Part shown: one piece after another, positions 12,601 to 23,212 of the stretch
Numbering within the stretch: the stretch's first letter is position 1
How the letters are laid out: every line of letters starts with the position of its first letter
NCBI RefSeq assembly: GCF_947623445.1
Contig: NC_135240.1
Location: forward strand, 18,972,001 to 19,036,000
Origin: Clavelina lepadiformis
Lineage: Eukaryota; Chordata; Ascidiacea; Aplousobranchia; Clavelinidae
Length of the DNA stretch: 64,000 nt
Direction of reading: 5' to 3'
Program-made: the position numbers and the translations under genes
Notes under the pieces: model-generated
What the model was told of the DNA's origin: nothing
The model's input: the letters and a program-made list of their open reading frames with translations, nothing else
Databases searched by the model: none

Positions 12601-15600
12601 AGCTGTCTCATGTGTTAAGTCATCTGAAACAATGCAAAATGACTGTTGGTATCATCTGTTAAAGAACTCTACTGGAGTTTAAGTATCTAGATTGGCATTT
12701 AGCTATGAATGAATGCTTTGTAAGGTCATCCAAAACTCTTACAATTTGTTGAATCTGTTCATATCTCATCATTAACACCGTGATAACATCCATCGTGTCT
12801 GTAGACTTCCATTATTGGCATTGGACTTCATCATCAAGTTTCTCATCATACTGTCCAAGCAAAAAGCCTTCTAGTGCTTGAGACCCAGCACATTGTTCAC
12901 AACGATGCAACATGCACATTTTGTTCTCCGTGCTGCACACTATTTTGTCAATCAATGTTTTGTATGTTTCATTGTTGTTGGCAGCAGCAACCAGAAGGAT
13001 TGCATTTTGATGTTGGATACACACAGACAGAATGAGTGCCTTTGGACGATACGGGGACACACCATTTGGGATGGAGTGAACAAAACTTTGAGAATCCAAT
13101 CTTCAGCTCGGGATATTTTTCACAAAATGTGGCATATAATTCCTTCAAATTGCACAAAATGAGCTTCTTTTGCTTATGAAAATTTTTGGAAACACTTACA
13201 TAATCTTTAATTCCAGGCATTAAGCGGGCAAATTCATCATTTTCATACATAAAGGAAATCAAAATAATAGTAAGAATAATAATAATAAAATAATAAGAAT
13301 CAAAATAGGAGTAGGCAAAATTCAAGTTCAAAAAAGGAACTCAAATTTACTGTAACCTCTCTCAGAGTGCACCTTTAGCAGGCAGTAATTAATGTTTTTG
13401 GTGAATAAATAATCTTTAAACACTAGCAGTTGGTGCCTTGGAATTGCAACCTTGCATATATATGCATGACCAGTTATACGATATTGCTCAAATCTGCATT
13501 TTATATCTTATAAGAATCTTAAAAATAGTGCTTGCTTTTAAAACCAACTTTATTCCTAAAGGACAAAAAACAAGTTTCCAATTTTTGGATACATGAAAAT
13601 ACATGAACCATGCTACACAAAAGTGCAAAAATTATGTTTCCAATGCGATTGCTATTTTTGTAATTGCGTCGTAAACTTGAACTTTGACATCAATGAAAAA
13701 ACTTAATTTACTCCATGAAGGAGGTGTGATATAGGTTTTTTATGTGCTTAAATGAATTCCTTGACCCCAAAAATGGTAAATTCAACATTTGTTTTATTAT
13801 TCTACCTTCAGAAATAAAGATATTAAAGAAAATCATAAAGCGTGACCAGTGCTCACTAGCCAAAAGCCATCGTGTGGCGAAAATTTCAAACTTGAATAAC
13901 TCGAAAACGCCTGGAGATATTTTCAAAATTTTTTTTTTAATCTTTGGCTTTTTCCAAGGTCTATAACATATATTGAAATTATCAAAATCCAAGAGTAGTG
14001 GTTACAGGGCCTGGTTGATTATACATGGAATGACTCCTAGGTAAGCTCTAACTTTTGTCATATACATCGTTTAAAGTTAAGGGCAATTCTAAAGAAGTCC
14101 ACTTTTCATCACAGAATAATTGACTTTAAGTACAATAAAACTGTAAGACAGTATAACGTTGAAAGAATTTTCCACCAGCTATGGTATCAAATCAAATTGT
14201 TGAGTCATGCATTATAGCTGCTGTTTGAATCAAGTGTGTTATTACTTATTAGTGGTAACGTGCCTAAGTGTTTTGCATGTAAAATGACCCCACAGGTACA
14301 CAATTAGCTGCAATTGATTTTTAATTTCGGGACAAAAATGCCAGAGCTGTAGCTTAGCATCCGCAGTATCTTTACAGATATATGTCATAATAAACTCCAA
14401 AACTGTATTTGTTGCAAATCAGTTTTGGCAATAACTGCTTAACCACATGATATTGACAAATTCTGTTTTCAATAGCCTGTATTTTGTTGATTTAAGGGTA
14501 ACTTGTTTTTGTTCATGTTCCTTGTTTTCCTGTACATGTCATTCCTAATCGTTTTTATAATTTATATACTTAATAGACATTCATTTCAATTTTTGTATAA
14601 TAATTGTGCTTAATAATTTAACCAAAGTGTTGTTGCTAATGTGTGTAGGTTGTTTTACAATATTCAAGCAGTGTAAGGGATAACAAAACCTCTGAGATGT
14701 GCTTACTTGATGAAACGAGTGATTCAGAAGACGAAATCAGTAATATCGGCAATGTAAAAGCAGGTGCCTAATTGTAATGCAGCGTAGTTGTAAGTTGTTT
14801 CAGCTTCAAGTTCTATTGTTTATGTAATGTGATGTAAATTGAAGATAGTGTTTCCTTTCCCTTTTATTTATATAAACTTAAAAAAGACAAAGAAAAAATA
14901 AGATATTTGCCAAATCACTTACAATTATTTTATTTATGATATCAATGATAGCTGCATCATTTCCTACTACATATATGGTGTGTATTATGTTTATATCTGC
15001 TGTTATTTTTAGTGTTATATTTATCTTGTTTGTAGTTTATTTGCTTTTATGTTTCTTGTATTTTCTTTGTTATGTTTTTAGATAAATTTAAACCTTTGAA
15101 AAAGAAGACTAAAAAGGAAGAAAATTCACAAAATTCAAATTTGGATGACAATGCGTTTCCTTTGCCACTTGCTGAAGTAAAAGACTCTGTTTATGGTGAG
15201 AAGTCTCATTCTTGGGACCCAACTCTTGGATTTCAGGTTAGTTACAATTAAACTCAAATTATCAAATCCCAGGTTTTGATGTTTATGATGATGTATTGCT
15301 GCAATAATATAATGTCAGTAATATGCATTTATGATATTTAGCAAATGAACTTATCTCGACCATTATTGAAATCCATAAGCAAAATCAATTATACTACCCC
15401 AACTCCCATTCAGCAAGCCGCTATTCCTATTGGTTTGCTGGGGCGTGATATTTGTGCTTGTGCTGCTACAGGAACCGGTAATTTTTTAAAGTCGTAATTT
15501 TAGCTAAGTTATTTTTATTTGTTTTTTTGTTCAGACTTAAAACTTATTTTTATCCAGAAGGGTTTGTATCAATATTATCATATGTATTTAACTAGATATA

Positions 15601-18600
15601 TACTTATATTCAATTTCAGGAAAAACTGCTGCTTTCATGCTTCCGGTTTTGGAACGTTTGCTGTATCGACCTAGTGCAACACCAGTCTCGAGGGTGCTGT
15701 GTTTAGTGCCCACTCGTGAGTTGGCAGTCCAAGTCTACAGTGTTACACAGCAGCTTGCTCAGCACAGCTCCATCAGAATATGCCTAGCAGCAGGTATATT
15801 AATAAATAAAATTAAAATAAATAAGAAAGGTAATTTGACGAGCTTTACATATAGTTTTAAACTGCTAATATACCTGCAAAATCACCCCATTTTCCAGCAT
15901 ATTGGTTTGAAACCCTTTTTTGACATGCTTCTCGCTTTTAAGCAGTAGCTCTAACCTAGGGTTTTTTATCGCAATTCATTACTACATGGATTGTTTATAA
16001 CGATATTAACATCTCCCAGTGACATTTAGTGGTGATCAACGTGGACTTCTTTCAGCAGTAGTCTTTGAGTTCATCAGTTTATGAGTTCATGAGCTCATGT
16101 TACTCACTAGGAAGGGCACCAAGTCATTAGAAAAGTGTTAAATTGGTCTTCAAACCTTGCTGCATTTACTGTTGGCAGTTAAAATATCTTTTAGTTAAAT
16201 TTAGGCTTGCTGCTTTACAAGGCATCTTTTCATCTCATTTACAACATAGTCAAGAAAACAAGATTGTCAGTTTTGCGAGCATAGTGGCACAAATGACTAA
16301 TCAATGAATATTGACTAATCCAGTGCTTTTCAACCTGTGAGACTGTATGGACTAGTGTCATGGGCCATGATCAAGGCAAGCTTATCCGTCATGGACATTG
16401 CGCAGTTATCACAAAGCAAATTCGGTTTTGTCGATGTAGCTTCCACGAATAAGTCTGCCATTAAGACGCCCTTTGGTAGTTTAACCCTTGCGTAACGTGC
16501 GCTTAAAGGATAGTAAAACTATCATATAATGTTTCAAAACTATGTTAATTATGTTGTAATTTGTTTCTATATGGCCATGGGTCGAATTGGGGTTACAAAT
16601 GCTGACATATATATGACATACGTATAAGCATTCGGGTACGGATTGTTTTATAAAATATCCAGTTTCAATAAGTAGTACCAAGCAAATGTGAACGATAGAT
16701 GTTTAAGAAACACTGGCTATTTCTTTTTCCTTTCATTTATTGATTGTTATAACTAAGACGATTCAACAAATGTTTTTGCTTAACCATATGATATATATTC
16801 TACTTAAATTGTACTGTTTATAATAATTAGGTGGTTTGGACATAAAAAGTCAAGAGGCTGCACTTCGACAAAGTCCAGATATAATAATTGCCACTCCTGG
16901 AAGATTGATTGACCATCTTCACAATACTCCTTCATTTGACCTACGGCTTATTGAAATACTTATTCTGGATGAAGCAGACAGGTATGGCAGGTTTTGAAAT
17001 TAAAGTCATTTTCATACACATCAGAAGCATCTGATTCTATGTTACATGTTATTTATCCTTGCCCTCCAAAAACGTTTAGAATGTTGGATGAGTTCTTTGA
17101 GGATCAAATGAATGAAATCATAAAGCTTTGCTCTCATCAACATCAAACTTTGTTGTTTTCTGCGACAATGACTGAGCAGGTAAAAAATACTGTTTAAATT
17201 AACACATTTTGTCTGTATTTACACAAAAATGTCATAAATGTTTGACGGAAAAGGTAAAACTAGTTCACCGGATATTTTCTCCAAAATGTGCATGCTACTT
17301 TCTGAAGTACAACAATACAGTATATTGTTTATTACAGGCCCAAAATGTATTTAACACCTGCCGTTTATTACAAATAGGTTCAGGAGCTAGTGACAGTATC
17401 TTTAAAGGATCCTGTTAAAATATTTGTGAATAGCAACACGGATGTTGCCCCTTATCTGAGACAAGAATTCATAAGGATAAGAGAGAATAGAGAAGCTGAT
17501 CGGGAAGCCGTAGTGGCCGGTAAATGTAACACAGTGTTTAGAGAAAAGTATTTTTCATGTCTATTTGATGAACATTTTCATTGATCTTTTACATTGCCAC
17601 ATTTACAGCTCTATGCAGTAGATCGTTTGTTTCTAACGTTCTGGTGTTCACACAAACTAAGAAACAAGCACACAGAATGCACATTGTATTTGGACTTTTA
17701 GGAATTAAGGTATTTAATGTATTTTTTCTTTGTTATTTACTATGTATTATTTGATTGCTTGTTTATTTTATGAAGTAACATAGCAAAATATGTCATAGGC
17801 GGGGGAGCTGCATGGGAACTTGTCACAAGGCCAGCGGTTAGAAAGTTTGAAACAATTCAAAACTGGAGAAATTGATGTTTTAGTATGTACTGATCTGGCA
17901 GCCCGAGGACTGGATATTGAAAATGTTAAAACGGTATGTATTAAACGTTTGTCGGTCAATTCAATCCAAGACGAGTAAACTCAGGACAATTCAACTCACA
18001 GATTTTGGTCGGGTTTTCCTGGGTTTAGTCGTTCTGGTTTACTTGTACCCAGAATGGACTGTACCCGGAACAGTATCAAACGATAGGAACTACTCACACT
18101 TACGTAATACAATACTTCGCATAGCACCTGTTAATTGTTGTGGATATCTCCCACTTTGGTACAACTCGTATCCATTGCTTTTCTAGGAATATTTAACAAA
18201 GTCTGTCTCTATCTTGCAGTAAAAGCTATCGTATCCTAATCTTGCATTCTGTCTTATTGTTACGTCCTTCTTTCGCTCTTATTTTGAAAAAAATTAATTT
18301 GACCCAATGCAACATAGAAAGTAGTAACAGTAATAACGATACTTTTTACTGAAACAATTTTTCGGAAACTGACTTAAAATATCAGTGGTAGCAGTATACT
18401 GGATGTGATTGCGTTGGCAAACAGGGAAGTTATCAAATAAAGCATAGCGATAATTTGAGCAATCTACCACTTGACTCAGAAAGTTTATGGGGTCAGCAAG
18501 AAAGCAAAAATCTTGCCCCCTCCAAACATATTTTCCGACTACACCCCTGAGGGGATTCGAGAATAAACACGGATATAAAACTTACCAAGTTCATAGAATT

Positions 18601-20191
18601 GATGTATGTAGTGTGTACATGATAATGGTGGTTGGTGGTCGTAACTGTCATCGTTACAGCGCACCATTGTTCTATTAAACATCTTGCACGTTTGATACTC
18701 TCTGGACTTTCTACTTTTTCTCCTACTAATGGCTATAAGCAGACTACTGTAGACAGTATTAAACATTTAAAACATGTTAATTTGAGATGCAATATCATTG
18801 TCTAAAACTAAGTTTCATTAATTAGCATGTTCTGGTTTAAATTAGCATGTTCTGTTCTGGCTTGGCGTACATAAATCTGATATATATTTTTGTACTGTGT
18901 TGTTTTGCTATAAATTTCAATAGCTTGAAGTCGTGTGTTAAAACTTAGGTTATCAACCTAACAATGCCCAATTCCCATCAACATTATATTCATCGGGTGG
19001 GCAGAACCGCCAGGGCTGGCCGAAGCGGGCGATCAGTATCGCTTGTCGGAGAAAGTGAAAGAAAATTATTAAAAGAAATCGTTAAGCTGTCAAAGAATCC
19101 AGTAAAAAGTAGAGTCGTCCCTACTGGTATGTCCTTCTCCATCTACTTCCATTCGATTATATGTTGTTCAAAGTAAATAAAAGGAATTGCCGACGCTATT
19201 AAATTACTCTTTACTTTACTTATATTTAATTTTCTGCCGATTTTAAAATGATTAGAGGTCATAGAAAAGTTCAGTAACCAATTGAATGATATTGAAAGCG
19301 AGGTTGGAGAAGTAATGAAAATGGAAATTGAAGAAAAACGCATTATTGCTTCTGAAAACCAAATCATGAAAGCGGAGAAGGTAATTAAAGGTGAAGTGCC
19401 AGAGAAACGAGCGTGGTTTCAAACAAAAATTCAACGTGAACTTGCCAGAGGTATGTTGCTTTTGGTATAAATTTTATGCTTTCGAAAAGAGCAAAGCTTT
19501 CAGCTTGAAATACAGAAATTCTTGCAAAAGTAATGCTAATTTCTTACAAATGGCACTTGTAGCTGATCGAATGTTGGGCACTCATTCGGAAGTGGCCAAG
19601 AAGCATGGAAAAAGGGTCAAGGGTAAAAGTCATGATCCATACAAATCATCTGCTTTGGATACAGTAAGCCAGTAACCTTAATTGCATTGTTTTTACAATA
19701 CTAAGCTATGTCAATGACCCTGTTTGTAATAAGTAGATTTTGGTAAAGTCCTAAACCATAGCCTACTAATAAGAGCAAACTGGTCGCTTCACGGTTTTGA
19801 GTGATATTTTCAAATTGATCTTGAAGATATCGTGACTTTGATCAACTATGTGATGTATTGATTTGTGCTAGGCCCAGTCTAGAATTCAAAAGGAGCTTGA
19901 AAAAACAAGAGAATTTCAACATCGGCAAGTAAAGAAAACTAGGAAATTAAAACGTGCCAGAGCGTGCGCTGAGCCAACAACTAAAGTAATTTCGAAAACT
20001 GTGAATAAAAGAAAAATGGGAAGTTTCGATGTTGAGATAAGTGGAAAGAAGAAGAGAAAGAATTTTAATGCAAGGTAACTAAACTACCTTACGTATGCTT
20101 GCATAAAAATAGATTCCAGTTTAGACCTAACACCGGGTATTTGTGGTTATTCTATTCCGTTTGTTGCAGAAAAAGACCCGGCAAATCTTGA
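3677..20191 (+). CDS. DDX27: ATP-dependent RNA helicase DDX27 (17 coding exons)
   Basis: Coding exons: 3677-3754, 8633-8776, 9965-10030, 14649-14763, 15082-15236, 15342-15477, 15620-15793, 16831-16981, 17080-17179, 17378-17519, 17609-17709, 17799-17933, 18949-19126, 19256-19450, 19563-19663, 19872-20074, 20170-20191. Phases join without a break to give 731 aa (human is about 765-796). Helicase motifs in order: Q motif ([10 protein letters not shown]), AATGTGKT split over exons 6/7, [67 protein letters not shown]. The start codon opens an acidic N-terminus ([10 protein letters not shown]); the basic C-terminus (KKKRKN, RKRPGKS) suits a nucleolar protein. DDX27 and its yeast orthologue Drs1 act in 60S ribosomal subunit maturation. 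Intron 3 carries a 3.2-kb foldback transposon and intron 1 a MULE and a hAT MITE, yet every coding motif is intact. Exon 1 rests on a weaker donor and is the least certain. Confidence 0.95.
3821..4337. mobile_element. hAT-like MITE in DDX27 intron 1
   Basis: Left end CAGGGGTGCTCAAA (from 3822) and right end, on the reverse strand, CAGACATGCTCAAA are imperfect terminal inverted repeats. The 8-bp sequence ATTTACAC flanks the element at 3813-3820 and 4338-4345, a hAT-size duplication. The interior is very AT-rich, with repeated AATAAATAATTC words, and contains no transposase. Confidence 0.7.
5523..6790 (+). mobile_element. MULE-type transposon with tandem-repeat terminal inverted repeats
   Basis: Each end is built of short degenerate units of the type AAATTGGCCGGCGA / AAATTAACCG, about 150 bp per side (5523-5695 and about 6640-6790), in inverted orientation: both ends read inward as tgaccg-gaacaaa-tcaccgg-gacaactg. 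Between them lies a transposase remnant. I could not identify a 9-bp target duplication, so the outer limits are approximate. Confidence 0.6.
5797..6286 (+). pseudogene. MULE/FLYWCH-type transposase C-terminal fragment
   Basis: Reads [11 protein letters not shown], then after a frameshift near 5880 LPALAFVP, then after a second shift a longer frame with [30 protein letters not shown] and [11 protein letters not shown], ending in a basic tail ([11 protein letters not shown]) and a stop at 6286. The NN-VEGxH-HP-IWKFI order is typical of animal MULE transposases. The N-terminal and DDE parts are missing and at least two frameshifts are present. Confidence 0.65.
6800..8632. other. DDX27 intron 1, distal part, nothing recognised
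   Basis: AT-rich intronic sequence. Small open frames here have no recognisable motifs, and I see no transposon ends with matched partners. Confidence 0.5.
11590..12310 (+). pseudogene. Unclassified DDE-like transposase, left-arm copy
   Basis: Reads [47 protein letters not shown], then (other frame) [28 protein letters not shown], and near 12200-12310 [12 protein letters not shown] and [23 protein letters not shown] plausibly carries the first catalytic Asp. It is broken by a (TG)n length change at about 11816-11829, and by stops near 12093 and 12244. The sequence ends abruptly at the centre of the foldback, before the SDG core. The family recurs in invertebrate genomes as uncharacterised proteins; I do not know a formal superfamily name. 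Confidence 0.6.
12322..13331 (-). pseudogene. Unclassified DDE-like transposase, right-arm copy with the catalytic core
   Basis: On the minus strand, 13331 down to about 12655 repeats the left-arm segments ([32 protein letters not shown]). It then jumps, without the DFAENY region, to [44 protein letters not shown] and [19 protein letters not shown], ending at LQRPTSDQM near 12322. The FSDG..QYKN and HGK.pCDGvGG.vKR motifs are the core of this family and plausibly hold the second acidic residue. The copy is frameshifted at the (TG)n run (about 13017-13030) and lacks the C-terminus. Confidence 0.6.
16321..16470 (+). repeat. hAT-like terminus and repeat in DDX27 intron 7
   Basis: Starts CAGTGCTTTTCAACCTGTGAG and continues with caaggcaagct, attgcgcag and gtagcttccacga blocks, in the same order as 1463-1830. 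It is a shorter nonautonomous relative. Confidence 0.5.
17934..18948. other. DDX27 intron 12, nothing recognised
   Basis: A 1-kb intron between helicase motifs V and VI. No coding or transposon motif identified. Confidence 0.5.
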
Positions 20192-20356
20192 ATACAACCT
20201 TGCGTTTTACACCGTATTGCCGGAAAGGTGTGACACTTTCTAATGGGACAGATAACGTTTTTTAGCAGCAGTTCTTAGAATATGAACAGTTCTAGCGAAA
20301 ATTCGCAAACATGTACACTTTTCAAGAACAGACAGCTAACGAATTCAAATGCTGAG

Positions 20357-20362
20357 AATAAA
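20357..20362 (+). terminator. Candidate poly(A) signal of DDX27
   Basis: AATAAA lies about 165 bases after the DDX27 stop codon, the first canonical hexamer downstream. Confidence 0.5.
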
Positions 20363-23212
20363 ACCTAGCATTAATCCTTGTGTTTACTGTTGACGATAGT
20401 TATTCTTACTTTCGATAAAATCTATTTTTGTGCATGTTTTTCCGATACCGTAACATCTTGAGAACAATGTCCATCCAGAACTTCATTTCTAAACGTGTCT
20501 CAATTAAGAAAATTGCTACGTATAATGTGTAACTAAAATGTAGCGGTCACAATACATTTTACCCGCATTGTAAGCCTAAAAACAAAATGGCGGATGGACA
20601 AGCAGAGTAGAAGTGCACTTGATCAAAGATAAATCCTACTCTTAGCTTAACTAGTCATTGCCAAAACGGTCTAAAATCGCTGTTAAACAAAAGTAACGAC
20701 TTTTCCGTTTTGCTAATGAGCACCCACTTGTAAGAAAGTTTGTCAATACTTTGTGTTTCTCCTTGGTCTTTTGCATTTCGTTTCGTTTGCATTAATTGCA
20801 TCTCGTACCGTCGGTACCGGCTTTATTCCAAGTGTGATATTTTTATACCAGTTATTTCATAAGTTAGGTCAAGATTGTATGTTTAGAATTCCAGTGTGCC
20901 CGCTTGTTGCGTTTCGACTAAGCAAAGTCCCAAAATTAAGCCCTTCGATCTTATTATAATTTGTTTAGTTATTGCTGAGAGGTGTAACAGCATGGTAGAT
21001 AAATAAAAAGAGCGTAATTGGCCTATAACGTTTCTTGTAAACTTAAATCCAAGTTTAAGGAAAATAATAGCTAGTCTACAGCCAAAATGAGTTACCATGT
21101 GTCCGGATTTTCCCGGACATGTTTGTGATTATCGTCATAAAATATGCATCAGGAAACTCGGAAAATATCCAAAATGTTACCGACACTATATAGGTCTTAG
21201 TCATCCAGAACTGAAGCAAAGTATTTCTGCCTAATTCGATCCGCACTCCGCAAGCATGGAAACGTTGTAAATTACAGGATTATAGTTTATTACTTATGAT
21301 AAACTCCTTTATTACGGGTTAAGTAACCATCTACAATTTATAACTTAGGACTCAGACCTAAAACATCAACGTTCTGTGGGTGATATGGATGTGACCAATT
21401 AAAATCCGTAAACGTTTGTTGAACAGTAAATTGCATTCAGAATGGAAACAATAGCAACTGTAAGCTTATGTTCAAATTGTCTTAAAATAAGTTTTTCCAT
21501 CAAGCTATAACTTCTGAAATTATTTTCATGCACAGAAAATAAATATAATGCTACTAAATATACGATCTTATTCCAATCTTTGCGGTCTTGCATCATTTTT
21601 TGATTTTGTTCCCATATTGATCTTATGTTTTGGATAAAATTATTATGTTGCAAGCTACTGTACACATAACTTACTACAATCGTAACTCGTAACCAAGTCA
21701 TCAAACTCGAACCGCAAGTAAAGTCTAGTCATTTACCTTTTAATACTCCAGTCGAGTCTTTCAGTAGAAGTGAGCCAAGTTGTTTGCTGACTCGTGTCAA
21801 GTCTAATCGATTAATATTCGAAAACAGCAAAAATACCATTTCTATCAACCACAAACTTTATAATTACAAAACTTGCTTCATTTGGCTGCATCGTACGCAT
21901 TCGTAGACAAATAAAATCATTTTAAGTTACACTTTAATGTATTCCGATCAGAGAATAGAGATTCGTTTTACCTTAATGCTGAAACGTAATAAAACCACTG
22001 ACTTAATCATTTTTATACTCTCTTAGAAACAGACTAGAGTCAAAACCGAATCTTTAGAAAAAGTGATTCGAGTCATTACGACTCGACATAACTTACTAGT
22101 ACTATCATGCATCATATATTTGAAAATCAATTTAGTAAACTAAGCTTGCAACCTTTTTCGTCTTGCTTCACGCAAGTTTTATCATCTTAATCCACGGTGT
22201 CACCAAATAAAATTTACCCCCACTTAAAAATTACTGATAATGTCTCTGAAGAAGTAGCCTATAGACTACAATATTTTGATAATATCTTACCAATGTGAGT
22301 GTTGATTGTCTCGGAAATTGGTCAATAATACCGACAGAAATATGTCAGGGATTGTGTCACTAATGGTTTAGTGAAATTGTAAGCCTATAAGCTAAATCGA
22401 TTAATTTTTTAGATGGCTTTCAACACGGTAAGCAAAAATTGCTATTTTAATACTATCTATATCTTATTTGAAAGATTAGCTTATTGCATTATCTTTTATA
22501 TAACACTAAATTTTGAAAATTGAAGCAACAAATTTTTGTCGACACAAATCTTGACAAGCATTCAAAATGCGACTTGTATGGCAATTGCTTACACTCTAAT
22601 AGTCTAATTGATGCAATAATAACAAGTAAAAACCCAACTACCGATTTGCTAACATTTATCTTTTTAACTAGTTGGGAAATACAGATCTAAATGCCATTTA
22701 GACAGTTACAGTAGTAATAATTAAATACTGGTAAGCGTACTCTTGCAGTTTCTTGAATGTTATAGCTGGTATTATATAACTTTTCTTATAAGCTAAACAA
22801 TTTTTGTATAAAACAATTAGTGCAGTCCCTTACCACCAAATTGTTAGGTAGTTAGCTGCTAATTTTTTTTAGTAATACTTTTCAGACTTAGTAGGTTATG
22901 GTGTTTTTTTATTTGTTGAATCTGACAAGAAATAACATCTGGTGCTCTGTGCATACCCATGGGAACAATTTAGAAGACGCTTTGCGTTCTATTGTCTTCA
23001 AACGGTTAGCCATTTGTAACATACAGTAAAGTATATAAGAATATAGCGTCTATACTCTATAAAGTCACCGCAACAAATGCGGCTGTGCGTATTCCTTCGG
23101 GATATGGAGTCAATTTCATCTAGTGATGATGAATATTACTAACACTGTTTTTTTGTGGTTGTAGTGAGAATAAGTGCATTGATACTGTTTTTGTTGTTAA
23201 GTTTATCACATT
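20363..23212. other. Intergenic, repeat remnants only
   Basis: No gene recognised. At about 21088-21125 there is GTTACCATGTGTCCGGATTTTCCCGGACA, resembling the hAT terminus of the element at 29215-30130. The 21700-22100 stretch has repeated GACTCGA/CGAGTC words of unknown origin. Confidence 0.5.

Larger units (their letters stand above)
10797..14040. mobile_element. 3.2-kb foldback (inverted double) transposon in DDX27 intron 3
   Basis: Two long arms, about 10797-12197 and 12650-14040, are nearly identical in inverted orientation. Paired 94-codon frames in the arms differ at only two residues. Both outer ends read CTAGGAGTCATTCCATGTA inward, so a 4-bp CTAG target duplication and a terminal repeat cannot be told apart. 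The central approximately 450 bp is unique and holds different transposase segments on the two strands. This looks like a DNA transposon that copied itself in inverted orientation, or two copies fused head to head. A long hairpin would form in DDX27 pre-mRNA. Confidence 0.85.
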
